The notes: generated from the sequence alone by a model not told the origin. Counted from the first letter of the stretch, positions 23,250 through 40,603 are shown. The stretch is DNA of 64,000 bases from Bradyrhizobium sp. BR 10289 (GCF_019455385.1 NZ_JACOFR010000008.1:62001-126000), one strand, 5' to 3'. Program-made: numbers and translations.

Positions 23250-25313
23250 CTAGTCGTCGTCCTCGTCCTCGACCTTGTCGAAGAACGAATAACGCAAGGA
23301 GTCCGCGTCGGCGTACCACTGTCCAGGCCCCTTGCCCGCGGCGAGCGTCGCCTCCCAGAGCGCATCGGTGCAGTCCTTGCGGTGCATCGACAGATCGAAA
23401 CCGTTGCCGAAAAACAATTCGGACCATTCCCACCAGGTGCCGAGCTTCTTCACCCCGCGCAGCAGGTCGTAGCGGTCGATCACCACCGATGCCATGTCCG
23501 AGGTGATCGAGCCGAACACGAGGCCGGTCTTGACCACGCGGTTGAGCTCGCGGATCGCGCGGACCACCTGCTTCGGGGACACGTGGCAGAGGCTGGTCTC
23601 GAACACGAAGTCGAAGCTGCCGTCCTTGAACGGCATATCTGTGATCGAGCCGAGCCTGTTGTATTTCTTCAGCGCCTTCGGCGTCTTGGCGTGGATGGCG
23701 CGGTTGTTCTCGATGCCCCACGCATCGATGCCGCGCTCGCGCAGCGCGCCGACCAGTTCGCCGCTGGCCGAGCCCGCGACCAGCAGCTTGGCGCCCTTGG
23801 CCTTGCCCCAGACGATGCCGATCAGCTTCGTCAGATAATCGGGATCGGTGAAGTGCTTCCACGCCTCACTATAGGGACCGAGGCCGCGATAATTCTCGAA
23901 ATAGTCGCGGTCGATCTTGTCGGAGACCGGCTCGCCCTTCTCCTGCGCACGCTCGCGGCGCAGGCGCATCATCTCGGTGAGGATGATGTCGGTCGCAGCA
24001 TCGGAGGAATCGAGCAGGCCGTTCAGCGTCGAATCGAACAGATAGTCGCCAACCACGACGATCCCGGGATGTTCCTTCGGCTCGGGGCGGTGGTTGGTCA
24101 TGACGTCGCGCACCGGCAGGCCGCCGGGAATCGCGTTCACCGACGACAGCCAGCGATGGATCTTGCCTTCAACGAAATGCGCCCGCGCGTCCCCGAGCGA
24201 AGCCGGCAGCGATTTCAACGCGGCATCGATCAGCTCCTGGTCCGACAGATTGGCGAAGGCCAGCGCGTCGGAGCCGGGAATCAGCCAGTTCAGCACGCCG
24301 TGCTTGCCGACGTCGTGACGCGCGCCCTCGTTGTAGACGCAGCAGCCGCCGAAGGCTTCCGACATGAACCAGGCGCCGGGAATCTTCTCGCCCCAGAACG
24401 GGCTATCGAACAGGATCGAGACGCGCAGGTAATGCGCCGGACGGTCGAAATACGAGACGTGCTTGACCATCGACTTGCGCAGCTGCTCGCCTTCCCACCC
24501 CATGGTGGCGAGCCAGGAATGCGGCAGGCAGACCAGCACGAGATCGAAGTCGCGGGTCTCCGGGCCCTTGCCGTTCATCATCTTGAGCTGATAGCGGCCG
24601 GTCGGCGCCTTGCCGACGGTGAGCACGCGATGATTGAGCTGGATGTCGGCGTTGACCTCCGACTGCAGGCATTCGATCAGCTGCTCGTTGCCGTTCTGGA
24701 TCGAGTAGAGGCCGATATAGCCGTCGACGTCCATCAGATAGTTCTTGAGCGCATTGAGGCCGTTGGTGTTGTGGCTTTCGGTCGCGATATCCGAGCGCGC
24801 CATCACCTTGAAGAAGCGCTTGGCGGTTTCATCCTCGACCTCTTCGTCGAGCACCTCTTCGGCGGTCTTGTAGGCCCAGGGGTTCTCGTTGTCGTGCGCG
24901 CCGACGCCTTCGTAATATTCGATCGGCGACATCACTTCGGTGCAGCGCTTGCGGAACTGCTCGATGGCGGCCGCGGTCTTGGCGCCGTATTTGCGGCGCA
25001 TGCCGGCGACGTCGTTCAGCAGTTCGCCGCCGAACTGCACCTGCTCGGCATCCATCGGAATGGTCTGAAGCCCGAAATGCTGGATCAGTTCGCGCAAGGG
25101 ATCGGGACCGGTCATCGAGTAATCGTAGATCTCGGCGACGCCGGCCTCGTACATCGCCGGCGCCGAATCGAATTTGCGCGTGACGATCTTGCCGCCGAGC
25201 CGGTCGGACGCCTCGAAGATGGTGATGCGGCAGAGGTCGCCGAGCTTACGCTTCAGATACCAGGCGCTCATCAGCCCGCCGGGGCCGCCGCCTACGATTG
25301 CGAGATCAAGCAT
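23250..25313 (-). CDS. Fusion of FAD amine oxidase and SAM methyltransferase domains
   Basis: 687 residues. Residues 1 to about 455 look like an amine-oxidase/desaturase flavoprotein: GGGPGG at 8-13, acidic Glu34 in FEASDRLGGK, and a C-terminal FAD motif VGDYLFDSTLNGLLDSS at 421-437. Residues about 470-645 look like a class I methyltransferase, with motif I as LLVAGSASGE (510-519) in place of the usual DxGCGxG, then GSFDFVFET (565-573). The C-terminus is acidic (VEDEDDD). One protein therefore may oxidise and methylate the same scaffold. First gene of a probable two-gene operon with the exporter. The substrate is unknown. Confidence 0.75.
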   Translation of the reverse strand: MLDLAIVGGGPGGLMSAWYLKRKLGDLCRITIFEASDRLGGKIVTRKFDSAPAMYEAGVAEIYDYSMTGPDPLRELIQHFGLQTIPMDAEQVQFGGELLNDVAGMRRKYGAKTAAAIEQFRKRCTEVMSPIEYYEGVGAHDNENPWAYKTAEEVLDEEVEDETAKRFFKVMARSDIATESHNTNGLNALKNYLMDVDGYIGLYSIQNGNEQLIECLQSEVNADIQLNHRVLTVGKAPTGRYQLKMMNGKGPETRDFDLVLVCLPHSWLATMGWEGEQLRKSMVKHVSYFDRPAHYLRVSILFDSPFWGEKIPGAWFMSEAFGGCCVYNEGARHDVGKHGVLNWLIPGSDALAFANLSDQELIDAALKSLPASLGDARAHFVEGKIHRWLSSVNAIPGGLPVRDVMTNHRPEPKEHPGIVVVGDYLFDSTLNGLLDSSDAATDIILTEMMRLRRERAQEKGEPVSDKIDRDYFENYRGLGPYSEAWKHFTDPDYLTKLIGIVWGKAKGAKLLVAGSASGELVGALRERGIDAWGIENNRAIHAKTPKALKKYNRLGSITDMPFKDGSFDFVFETSLCHVSPKQVVRAIRELNRVVKTGLVFGSITSDMASVVIDRYDLLRGVKKLGTWWEWSELFFGNGFDLSMHRKDCTDALWEATLAAGKGPGQWYADADSLRYSFFDKVEDEDDD

Positions 25314-25447
25314 GTGAGTTCCGTCGTCTCCGGCCCTGCCCCCGTCACGGGACCACCGGTCTAAGCTCCCTTAACAGAAGCGCTTTTGCGGCTGAAGGGA
25401 AGATGAACAAAGGTTGACCCCGCACCGCAACAGGCAAACAAAGCAGC

Positions 25448-25474
25448 AAAAAGGCCGGCTTTCGCCGGCCTTTT
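25448..25474. terminator. Bidirectional terminator downstream of rpoC
   Basis: Perfect 7-bp GC stem (25,453-25,459 and 25,464-25,470) with a 4-base loop, an A run of five on the left (U tract for the minus strand) and four T on the right. It lies 32 bp after the rpoC stop and should isolate rpoBC from the oxidase-methyltransferase operon. The promoter of that operon would then lie in 25,314-25,447. Confidence 0.85.
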
Positions 25475-25505
25475 CGTTGTCCTCGGTATTCCTACGGATG
25501 AACCA

Positions 25506-29702
<4,197 letters not shown>

Positions 29703-29794
29703 CGTCTTCTCCTCGCGTGCCGGTCGCCTCCGGCCGCAAATTCGAAAATCACTTAGCGGGGCGCCCTGCCCTCAAGGCATCGGGAGGGGCGCCA

Positions 29795-29819
29795 ATGCCC
29801 GGCCGTGAAGGCCGGGCAT
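29795..29819. promoter_or_regulatory. Hairpin in the rpoB-rpoC gap
   Basis: Perfect 10-bp inverted repeat (29,795-29,804 and 29,810-29,819, loop 5), 12 bp after the rpoB stop. No U tract follows on the minus strand. The arms (GGCCGGGCAT) resemble the GCCGGG palindromes scattered through Bradyrhizobium intergenic DNA and recur at 34,376-34,398, so it is probably a REP-type element that may stabilise the rpoB 3' end. Confidence 0.55.
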
Positions 29820-29830
29820 GACAGGTCGTG

Positions 29831-33949
<4,119 letters not shown>

Positions 33950-34465
33950 CGTGGCCTCTCATTTCGTCGCCCGCTCTGGGCGCGCCGTCCGGAACGCGGC
34001 TGCCACCGCTTCCCGGGTTGAATTTTTCGAACCCGTTTTGGGGGCCAGAAACTCAGGTTCAGGCAAGAATGTCCTGAATCTGTTCTTCAGACCTTCAAAA
34101 CGCAAAACGACGCGCGGGGCGCTGAGGCGCGCCCGCCCGTCACAACGATCGTCTTCACGGACTGCAAAAGCCCGAAATAGCCTGCTCTCCCAACGGCTTA
34201 CAGGGAAATCCGGCCTCCCTGCCCACCGCGCTTTCGTGCTGTCGAACCGATATGGGGCGACAATAGTGCAGATTCGAGGGACAAACCCTCAAATCCCCAC
34301 ACTTTTTCGTGTTCGGCCTGCGTCGGGACGTTCCGTCGCACGCCTTTTGCATCTGGCCCCGCCTTCCCGACCGTCATGGCCGGGCTTCACCCGGCCATCC
34401 ACGATCTTGGGACGAGATCCCGGGTCTCGCTTCGCGAGCCCGGGATTTCGCTGAAGTAACGTGAG
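33950..34465. other. rplL-rpoB intergenic region
   Basis: 516 bp with no convincing gene. The rplL-proximal part carries two palindromes (separate entry) that could cut transcription between the ribosomal genes and rpoBC, the place where E. coli has an attenuator. The remaining 350 bp could hold an additional rpoB promoter; I do not see a clear one. Confidence 0.5.
34376..34446 (-). terminator. Paired hairpins after rplL (attenuator or REP cluster)
   Basis: Two palindromes lie 20-90 bp downstream of the rplL stop: arms 34,417-34,430 with 34,434-34,446 (one bulge), and perfect 9-bp arms 34,376-34,384 with 34,390-34,398. Neither has a U tract. The second belongs to the GGCCGGG palindrome family also seen between rpoB and rpoC. 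They may lower read-through into rpoB. Confidence 0.5.
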
Positions 34466-34843
34466 TTACTTGAGCTCGACCTTGGCGCCAGCCTTCTCGA
34501 TCTGGGCCTTGATCTTCTCGGCTTCTTCCTTGTTCACGCCTTCCTTCAGCGGCTTCGGAGCACCCTCGACGAGGTCCTTTGCTTCCTTCAGGCCGAGACC
34601 GGTGATGGCGCGGACTTCCTTGATGACCTCGATCTTCTTGTCGCCGGCGGCAGCCAGGACGACCGTGAACTCGGTCTTCTCTTCCGCCGGAGCGGCGGCA
34701 GCGCCACCAGCAGCCGGGCCGGCCACGGCGACAGCCGCGGCAGCCGAAACGCCCCACTTCTCTTCGAGGAGCTTCGCGAGTTCGGCAGCTTCGAGCACGG
34801 TGAGGCTCGAGAGGTCGTCAACGATCTTCTGCAAGTCAGCCAT
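34466..34843 (-). CDS. rplL: 50S ribosomal protein L7/L12
   Basis: 125-residue stalk protein that recruits translational GTPases. The N-terminal dimerisation helix region ([28 protein letters not shown]) is joined by an Ala/Gly-rich hinge to the C-terminal domain, which has [20 protein letters not shown] and [11 protein letters not shown]. It follows rplJ by 54 bp. Confidence 0.98.
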   Translation of the reverse strand: MADLQKIVDDLSSLTVLEAAELAKLLEEKWGVSAAAAVAVAGPAAGGAAAAPAEEKTEFTVVLAAAGDKKIEVIKEVRAITGLGLKEAKDLVEGAPKPLKEGVNKEEAEKIKAQIEKAGAKVELK

Positions 34844-34897
34844 TGTTCAGTTTCCTTAAGGGTAAGTCTGGTTCGGGTTTGAGTTTTGCGAAGGGCG

Positions 34898-35416
34898 TCA
34901 GGCCGCTTCGCCCTTTGAGGCATGAGCCTGGATGACGCGCGCGAGCTTGCCCGCGGGCGCGTTGGCGAGCTGAGCGAGCTTGGTCGCCGGGGCCACAAGC
35001 AGGCCGACGAGCTTTCCGCGCAGTTCGTCAAGCGACGGCAGCGAGGCAAGCGCCTTCACGCCGTCGACATTCAGGACGGTCTTTCCCATCGAGCCGCCGA
35101 TGATGACGAACTTTTCGTTCGCCTTGGCGAATTCGATGGCGACCTTCGGCGCCGCTACCGGATCGTTCGAAGTGGCGATCACGGTCGGTCCCTTCAGCAT
35201 GGGGCCGATGGCAACGACGTCAGTGCCTTCAAGAGCAATTTTGGCGAGACGGTTCTTCGAGACCTTCACCGAGGCGCCAGCCTGCTTCATCTGCGTCCGC
35301 AGCTTCTGCATCTGGGCAACGGTCAGGCCGGAATATTGAGCAACGATCGCGACGCTCGTGGTCTTGAAGACCCCATTGAGCTGTTCGACCGCGTCCTTTT
35401 TTGCCGCTCGTTCCAC
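34898..35416 (-). CDS. rplJ: 50S ribosomal protein L10 (GTG start)
   Basis: 172-residue stalk base protein that carries L7/L12 dimers. The GTG at 35416 ([15 protein letters not shown]) is chosen because it matches the usual length and has GGAAAGAG six bases upstream; the longer frame to 35611 reads into the leader. In many bacteria L10 with L12 binds its own leader; the 581-bp upstream region may contain that site. Confidence 0.93.
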   Translation of the reverse strand: MERAAKKDAVEQLNGVFKTTSVAIVAQYSGLTVAQMQKLRTQMKQAGASVKVSKNRLAKIALEGTDVVAIGPMLKGPTVIATSNDPVAAPKVAIEFAKANEKFVIIGGSMGKTVLNVDGVKALASLPSLDELRGKLVGLLVAPATKLAQLANAPAGKLARVIQAHASKGEAA

Positions 35417-35997
35417 AGCAAGCTCTTTCCGGTTGGCAGCCTTCGCGAAAAGCGGGACCGCCGGGTTGCACCCATCGCCCCACCCAAAACCTGAACCTCC
35501 GGGCCAAAACCCATCGGACACGCGCCGGGCGAGACGACAATTCAAAGCCTGCCCTCCGGGAGCCCAAAGGGCCCACGGCGTGTCGAGGTCCGAACCAGAC
35601 CCGTTCCGCAACCACCTGAGAGGTGGAAGGCGAAGTGAAATCCGGTCTTCACCCGTCTATGCAGGCCATGCGATTAAGCCGTTGAGAAATCGAAATTTCG
35701 CGCGGGCGCCTGCAGTCTTGGACAGGACGAGGCCCGACGGCGAACCGTCCGACCCCTGCCCGCATCCCCGCCAACCGATGGATTTTCCTTCCTTCTCGGG
35801 CAAATCCTTGCGGACGTCCTGAAAAGGAATGATCTCCTGTCTGCCGGGTTTTGGAATGCGTGCACGAATGCGCCAGCCGAGGCCGGCACGTCCGGAGGCG
35901 GTTCTTTAACCGCTCGAAGCCTTCTTGCCAAGAGCAAAATTCACACCAGTTCCCATCCGTTGCGATCAGGGCTTGATCCGGTCCAACGAGGGCCGAT
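35417..35997. other. rplJ leader and gap to the hydroxyacid dehydrogenase gene
   Basis: 581 bp without a convincing gene; short frames here lack ribosome-binding sites. This is the position of the L10-L12 autoregulatory leader in other bacteria, so a leader RNA and probably a promoter for rplJL are expected here. I could not define the leader fold by eye. Confidence 0.4.
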
Positions 35998-36951
35998 TCA
36001 GGCCTTTTTCACCTCGTAGGGCAGCGGCTTGCCCTCGAAGAACGCGCTCAGGTTCGCCAGCACGCAGTTCTGCATGGCGACGTGCGATTCCAGGGTGTGG
36101 CCGCCGATATGCGGGGCGAGCACGACGTTGGGGAGCGCGGTCAAGGCGTCGGGGGCGTGCGGTTCCTTCTCGAACACGTCGAGGCCGGCGCCGGCGATGG
36201 TCTTGTCGGTGAGTGCTGCAACCAGGGCCTTCTCGTCGATGACCGAGCCGCGGGAGATGTTGACGACGTAGCCGTCCACGCCGAGGCGCTTGAGGATATC
36301 GGCGTTGACGACATGCTGGGTGTCGGGCCCGGCCCGGACCGCGACCATCAAGACGCTGCACCAGTCGGCCAGCGCCTCGAGCGACGGGAAATACTGATAG
36401 GGCAGATCATATTTGGTGCGGCTGAAATAGCCGACCTCGCTCTCGAAGGCGGCGCAACGGGCGGCGATCTTGCGGCCGATCTCGCCCATGCCGTAAACGC
36501 CGATGCGGCGGCCGGGCATGCCGGCCTGCGCGCGCATCAACGGCGACGGTTTCGCGGCGACCCAGTCGCCGCTGCGGACATATTGGTCCGCGACCAGGAT
36601 CCGCCGCGTCGCGGCCAGCATCAGGGTCATCGCGATGTCGGCGACCGAGGCCGCGTTGGCACCGGGACTGTTGCCGACCACGATATTGCGGCTGGCTGCC
36701 GCCTTCAGGTCGATGCCGTCATATCCCGTGCCGTAGCAGACGATGGCGCCAAGCTTCGGGAACTGGTCCATTACCTGCCCGCCGAGCGGGCCGCTCCCCT
36801 GGGCGAGCATCGCGCGGACGTTGCCGAGCTCGTCCGCCGAGAACACCTCATGCGCGGGCTTGCCGCCGGTGTCGAGCAGTTCGAACCGCTCGGCGAAGCG
36901 CGCCAGCATCGACTTGGGAAAGCGCGCGTAGACCAGGACCTTGTCAGCCAT
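35998..36951 (-). CDS. D-isomer-specific 2-hydroxyacid dehydrogenase
   Basis: 317-residue NAD(P)-dependent oxidoreductase that interconverts a 2-hydroxyacid and a 2-oxoacid (glyoxylate/hydroxypyruvate reductase type by general form). The Rossmann motif GVYGMGEIG is at 151-159. The catalytic triad is Arg234 (NISRGSVID), Glu263 (DVFEKEP) and His281 (APHIGGH). The ATG at 36951 (MADKVLVYARF) is used. It sits between rplA and rplJ, and a 16-bp perfect hairpin separates it from rplA, so it may be transcribed on its own. The exact substrate is not readable. Confidence 0.9.
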   Translation of the reverse strand: MADKVLVYARFPKSMLARFAERFELLDTGGKPAHEVFSADELGNVRAMLAQGSGPLGGQVMDQFPKLGAIVCYGTGYDGIDLKAAASRNIVVGNSPGANAASVADIAMTLMLAATRRILVADQYVRSGDWVAAKPSPLMRAQAGMPGRRIGVYGMGEIGRKIAARCAAFESEVGYFSRTKYDLPYQYFPSLEALADWCSVLMVAVRAGPDTQHVVNADILKRLGVDGYVVNISRGSVIDEKALVAALTDKTIAGAGLDVFEKEPHAPDALTALPNVVLAPHIGGHTLESHVAMQNCVLANLSAFFEGKPLPYEVKKA

Positions 36952-36983
36952 TTTTTGTTTCCGGTGAGTGACGCCACAAACGA

Positions 36984-37019
36984 CGAGGGGCGGAATCGGT
37001 CGCCCGATTCCGCCCCTCG
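36984..37019 (-). terminator. Long perfect hairpin after rplA
   Basis: Sixteen-bp perfect stem (36,984-36,999 and 37,004-37,019) with a 4-base loop, 22 bp after the rplA stop. On the minus strand it is followed by UCGUUUGUGG, a poor U tract. It is the strongest hairpin in the window and probably ends or attenuates the rplKA transcript before the dehydrogenase gene. Confidence 0.65.
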
Positions 37020-37040
37020 CCTCATGCAATTTCCAAACCC

Positions 37041-37733
37041 TTAGCCGAGGATCGTGCCCGGCTCGACCTTCACGCCCGGGCCCATGGTCGAGGACACCGC
37101 AACGCGCTGGATGTAGGTGCCCTTGGAGCCCGCCGGCTTCGCCTTCGAGACCGCATCCGCGAGAGCCTTGATGTTCTCGACCAGCTTCTCCTCGGAGAAC
37201 GAGGCCTTGCCGACGCCGGCCTGCAGGATGCCGGCCTTCTCGACGCGGAACTCGACCGAGCCGCCCTTGGCACCCTTCACCGCACCGGTGACGTCCATGG
37301 TCACGGTGCCGATCTTCGGATTCGGCATCAGGCCGCGCGGGCCCAGCACCTTACCGAGACGGCCGACCAGCGGCATCATGTCGGGGGTCGCAATACAACG
37401 ATCGAAATCGATCGCGCCGTTCTGCACCTTCTCCACCAGGTCTTCGGCGCCGACGACGTCGGCACCGGCGGCCTTGGCTTCGTCAGCCTTGGCGCCGCGG
37501 GCGAACACGCCGACGCGGAGCGTACGGCCGGTGCCGTTCGGCAGGGTCACGACGCCGCGGACCATCTGGTCGGCGTGGCGCGGATCGACGCCGAGATTGA
37601 TCGCGACCTCGATGGTCTCGTCGAACTTCGCCTTGGCGCGCTCCTTGACCATCTTGATGGCGTCCGCGAGCGGATAAAGCTTTTCGCGGTCAATGCCTTC
37701 GCGGGCCTTGTTCAAACGCTTTCCGATTGCCAT
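37041..37733 (-). CDS. rplA: 50S ribosomal protein L1
   Basis: 230-residue protein of the mobile L1 stalk at the E site. It has [47 protein letters not shown] and the closing [12 protein letters not shown]. It begins 6 bp after the rplK stop. In E. coli L1 represses rplKA by binding the mRNA; not assessed here. Confidence 0.98.
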   Translation of the reverse strand: MAIGKRLNKAREGIDREKLYPLADAIKMVKERAKAKFDETIEVAINLGVDPRHADQMVRGVVTLPNGTGRTLRVGVFARGAKADEAKAAGADVVGAEDLVEKVQNGAIDFDRCIATPDMMPLVGRLGKVLGPRGLMPNPKIGTVTMDVTGAVKGAKGGSVEFRVEKAGILQAGVGKASFSEEKLVENIKALADAVSKAKPAGSKGTYIQRVAVSSTMGPGVKVEPGTILG

Positions 37734-37739
37734 GACCGC

Positions 37740-38168
37740 TTACCCCGCAACTTCCAGACCCATCGAACGGGCCGAGCCCTCGACCATCTTCATGGCCGAT
37801 TCGATGCTGTCGCAATTGAGATCCTTCATCTTCTTCTCGGCGATCTCGCGCACCTGCGCTTTCGTCACCTTGCCGGCCTTGTCACGGCCCGGCGCCTTCG
37901 AGCCGGACTGGATCTTGGCGGCCTGCTTGAGGAAGTAGGACATCGGCGGGGTCTTCATCTCGAAGGTGAAGGAACGGTCCGCATAGATGGTGATGATCAC
38001 CGGGATCGGGGTGTTCTTCTCTTCCTTCTGGGTCTGGGCGTTGAACGCCTTGCAGAACTCCATGATGTTGAGACCGCGCTGACCGAGCGCGGGACCGATC
38101 GGGGGCGAAGGATTCGCCGCACCGGCCGGGACCTGAAGCTTCAGGTATCCGGTCACTTTCTTTGCCAT
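37740..38168 (-). CDS. rplK: 50S ribosomal protein L11
   Basis: 142-residue protein of the GTPase-associated centre, bound to 23S rRNA. It begins [23 protein letters not shown] and shows [19 protein letters not shown] and the C-terminal rRNA-binding domain ending [11 protein letters not shown]. It lies 130 bp after nusG. Confidence 0.98.
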   Translation of the reverse strand: MAKKVTGYLKLQVPAGAANPSPPIGPALGQRGLNIMEFCKAFNAQTQKEEKNTPIPVIITIYADRSFTFEMKTPPMSYFLKQAAKIQSGSKAPGRDKAGKVTKAQVREIAEKKMKDLNCDSIESAMKMVEGSARSMGLEVAG

Positions 38169-38298
38169 GTATCACTCCTGTTGTGCCGGCAAGGCCGGCG
38201 GTTTCAGGTTCGTGGTCTGGGTCGGATGCGGCTGGCAACCGCCCTCTCCCTCCCACGGCCTCTTGATGCGCGAGGCCGAAGCCTCACGCCTTGCCCGA

Positions 38299-38853
38299 TC
38301 AGACCTTCTCGACCTGACCGAATTCCAGCTCGACCGGCGTTGCGCGGCCGAAGATCGACACGGCGACCTTCACGCGCGAGCGGGCCTCATCGATTTCCTC
38401 GACCACACCCGAGAACGAGGCGAACGGGCCATCGGCCACGCGCACGTTCTCGCCGATCTCGAACGACACCGACGCCTTCGGCCGTTCCACGCCCTCCTGC
38501 ACCTGGTGCAGGATGCGCATGGCTTCCGATTCCGAGATCGGCATCGGCTTGTTCTCGGCGCCGAGGAAGCCCGTGACCTTCGGCGTGTTCTTGATCAGAT
38601 GAAACGCCTCGTCGGTCAGCTTCATCTTCACCAGCACATAGCCGGGGAAAAACTTGCGCTCGGCGTCGATCTTGCGGCCGCGGCGCACTTCCGTGACCTT
38701 CTCGGTCGGAACCAGCACCAGTTCGAACAGATCCTCGAGCCCGCGCTGCTTGGCCTGCTCGCGGATTGATTCGGCGACCTTCTTCTCGAAGTTCGAATAG
38801 GCGTGGACGATGTACCAGCGCTTGTCGGACACTTGAGCGGTAGCTGTAGCCAT
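38299..38853 (-). CDS. nusG: Transcription termination/antitermination protein NusG
   Basis: 184-residue elongation factor that binds RNA polymerase and links it to Rho or S10. The N-terminal NGN domain begins RWYIVHAYSNFEKKVAESI, and the C-terminal KOW domain contains VRVADGPFASFSGVVEEID. The ATG shares one base with the secE stop (TGATG), so the two are translationally coupled. Confidence 0.98.
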   Translation of the reverse strand: MATATAQVSDKRWYIVHAYSNFEKKVAESIREQAKQRGLEDLFELVLVPTEKVTEVRRGRKIDAERKFFPGYVLVKMKLTDEAFHLIKNTPKVTGFLGAENKPMPISESEAMRILHQVQEGVERPKASVSFEIGENVRVADGPFASFSGVVEEIDEARSRVKVAVSIFGRATPVELEFGQVEKV

Positions 38854-39044
38854 CAGTGAATGCCCAGAAGGAAGGTGATGAGATAGCGGATGATCTGGTC
38901 GGCGGCGAAGAAGAAGATCGAGGCCACGGCGACCATCACGAACACCATGATGGTGGTGATCGTGGTCTCACGACGAGTCGGCCAGGTGACCTTGGCGGTC
39001 TCCGAGCGTACTTCCTGCAAGAACTTGAACGGGCTGACTGCCAT
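38853..39044 (-). CDS. secE: Preprotein translocase subunit SecE
   Basis: 63-residue single-span membrane protein that clamps SecY. It reads MAVSPFKFLQEVRSETAKV followed by WPTRRETTITTIMVFVMV and a hydrophobic helix. The ATG at 39044 is preferred; an in-frame GTG at 39059 would add five residues. It lies downstream of tRNA-Trp, the arrangement common in alphaproteobacteria. Confidence 0.95.
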   Translation of the reverse strand: MAVSPFKFLQEVRSETAKVTWPTRRETTITTIMVFVMVAVASIFFFAADQIIRYLITFLLGIH

Positions 39045-39306
39045 CGTTTGAGACGCCACTTAAGGATTTCAGGGATCCGAACAGCCGCCTTTGGCCCAGC
39101 CCTCTGTCGCGAAGGATGAGCCGGAAACCGGGCTCGATTGTTCGGGGATTTCAAAGCCGCGCCGGATATCCGCATCTCAGCGGGCCGGCAGCGAGTGCGG
39201 GCTATCTACTGCGGACGGCACGAAACGTCAAGGTCGCGCCACATAACCGGGATCAGAATCGCGCGTCTTTTGTCAGAATCGCTGCCAGCGGAATCAAGGG
39301 CTTAGC

Positions 39307-39382
39307 TGGCAGGAGTGGCAGGGCTCGAACCTGCGACCCCCGGTTTTGGAGACCGGTGCTCTACCAATTGAGCTACACTCCT
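39307..39382 (-). tRNA. tRNA-Trp (anticodon CCA)
   Basis: 76-nt complete cloverleaf including encoded CCA (39,307-39,309). The acceptor stem pairs 39,376-39,382 with 39,311-39,317. The anticodon CCA is at 39,347-39,349 on the minus strand inside the loop CTCCAAA. The T-loop reads TTCGAGC. The 5' end touches the integrase stop codon (39,383-39,385) with no gap, so this gene marks the prophage junction and its natural upstream promoter has been replaced by phage DNA. Confidence 0.97.
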
Positions 39383-39385
39383 TCA
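39350..39385. other. Probable left prophage attachment junction
   Basis: Host tRNA-Trp sequence gives way to phage sequence at or inside the 5' half of the tRNA gene. The crossover core is presumably within the D-arm to anticodon-arm part, which the phage copy would rebuild, but it cannot be fixed because the right junction lies outside the window. Coordinates are therefore approximate. Confidence 0.5.
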
Positions 39386-40546
39386 GGCGGGCCTTGATAT
39401 AGCTGAAGATTTTGGGAAGTCCACCACTTCCGCAGAGCCTTTTTTGACCCGGTCCCCCGCACGCTGCTGAAGTTTTTTTGCTGCCTGACGTTGATCATCG
39501 TCCGTGATGTGATCGTAGCGCATCGACGTCGCAGCGGTCTTATGTCCTAGAATACGCATGCGAATTTTCATGTCAGTGCCCGTCTGGCGTAGACGCGTGT
39601 TGCGTGTATGACGGAGTGAGTGGATCACGAGGTTCGAAGGGTACCCCGCAGCATCTCGGGCTTCTTTGAAGGAATTGAGCAGATCGCGGCCATTTGGCAA
39701 CTTTCCGGCCGCGATGATCGCCCTGATTTCCTTGGCCAACTCTGCACGAACATACACCCGACGTGTTGTATTGTTCTTCGTCTGTTCAACACCGCCACCG
39801 CCGCCCAGGTTGATCCATCCTTCCTCGACGCCGTCCTCCCCGCGCTCAATAGTGATCTGGAATGGCTTGAGGGCCTCCTTGCCGCGCTTGGGATCGCCGC
39901 ACAGCTCGCCACGACGCAGGCCAGTCTCCACAAGGAATTCAACGCACTTGGCTTCCACTTCCTCGCCGGCCTCACGCATCAGCCTCAGGATCACCTCGTC
40001 CTGCTCCTCGCTGTGCAGGATCGCACGCAACGCGTTGTCCTCGGGATACAGACGCACCGTAGGTTTCTGCGTGATCCATTTCTTGATCTCGCAGCACATC
40101 AACACCGCGCTCATCACAGTGAGATAGCGGTTCTTGGTGGCGTTGCTCATCAGGCGATGGTCCTTGCCCTTGGCAACGGAGCGGTCGAGCTTGGCCTTCA
40201 GGACGTCAAAGACCTCCTCGCCCATCTGCGTGACCTCGTAGTGGCCCAGGACCTTCTCAACGAACGCTAGGCGCCCATTAAGCGTCTCGTCGTGCGTGAG
40301 GTCCCATACGCCCTTCGGTCCCTTCATCTTCTTGGCCATCGCAACGGCCTCAGAGAACGTCGGAGCCCCTGTGCGCTGCGTGCTGTCGAGTGAAGGCGGC
40401 TCCTCGCCTGTGAGGCGCACGTACAGCTCGTATCCCTCAGCATCCTTCTTGGTGTTGAAGCGACGGCGGAAGGTCTTGGGCTTCTTGTAGACCTCACCGA
40501 TCCACACTCCTGTAAGCTTGCCCTCGCGCTTCTCTGCGTATGCCAT
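39383..40546 (-). CDS. Phage tyrosine integrase
   Basis: 387-residue site-specific recombinase. Catalytic residues seen are Arg211 (TGLRRGE), His309 and Arg312 (HSLRH), His335 (LGHK) and nucleophile Tyr344 (MRYDHI). The N-terminal part has an Arg-rich arm-binding-like region. The start is supported by AGGTGG upstream. It reads towards tRNA-Trp and its stop codon abuts the tRNA. It is the last gene of the leftward operon. Confidence 0.95.
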   Translation of the reverse strand: MAYAEKREGKLTGVWIGEVYKKPKTFRRRFNTKKDAEGYELYVRLTGEEPPSLDSTQRTGAPTFSEAVAMAKKMKGPKGVWDLTHDETLNGRLAFVEKVLGHYEVTQMGEEVFDVLKAKLDRSVAKGKDHRLMSNATKNRYLTVMSAVLMCCEIKKWITQKPTVRLYPEDNALRAILHSEEQDEVILRLMREAGEEVEAKCVEFLVETGLRRGELCGDPKRGKEALKPFQITIERGEDGVEEGWINLGGGGGVEQTKNNTTRRVYVRAELAKEIRAIIAAGKLPNGRDLLNSFKEARDAAGYPSNLVIHSLRHTRNTRLRQTGTDMKIRMRILGHKTAATSMRYDHITDDDQRQAAKKLQQRAGDRVKKGSAEVVDFPKSSAISRPA

Positions 40547-40603
40547 ATTCTGCCACCTGTGTTATAATGGGACGTGGGTGTGCGTTGCTCGGATTGAACT
40601 TGG

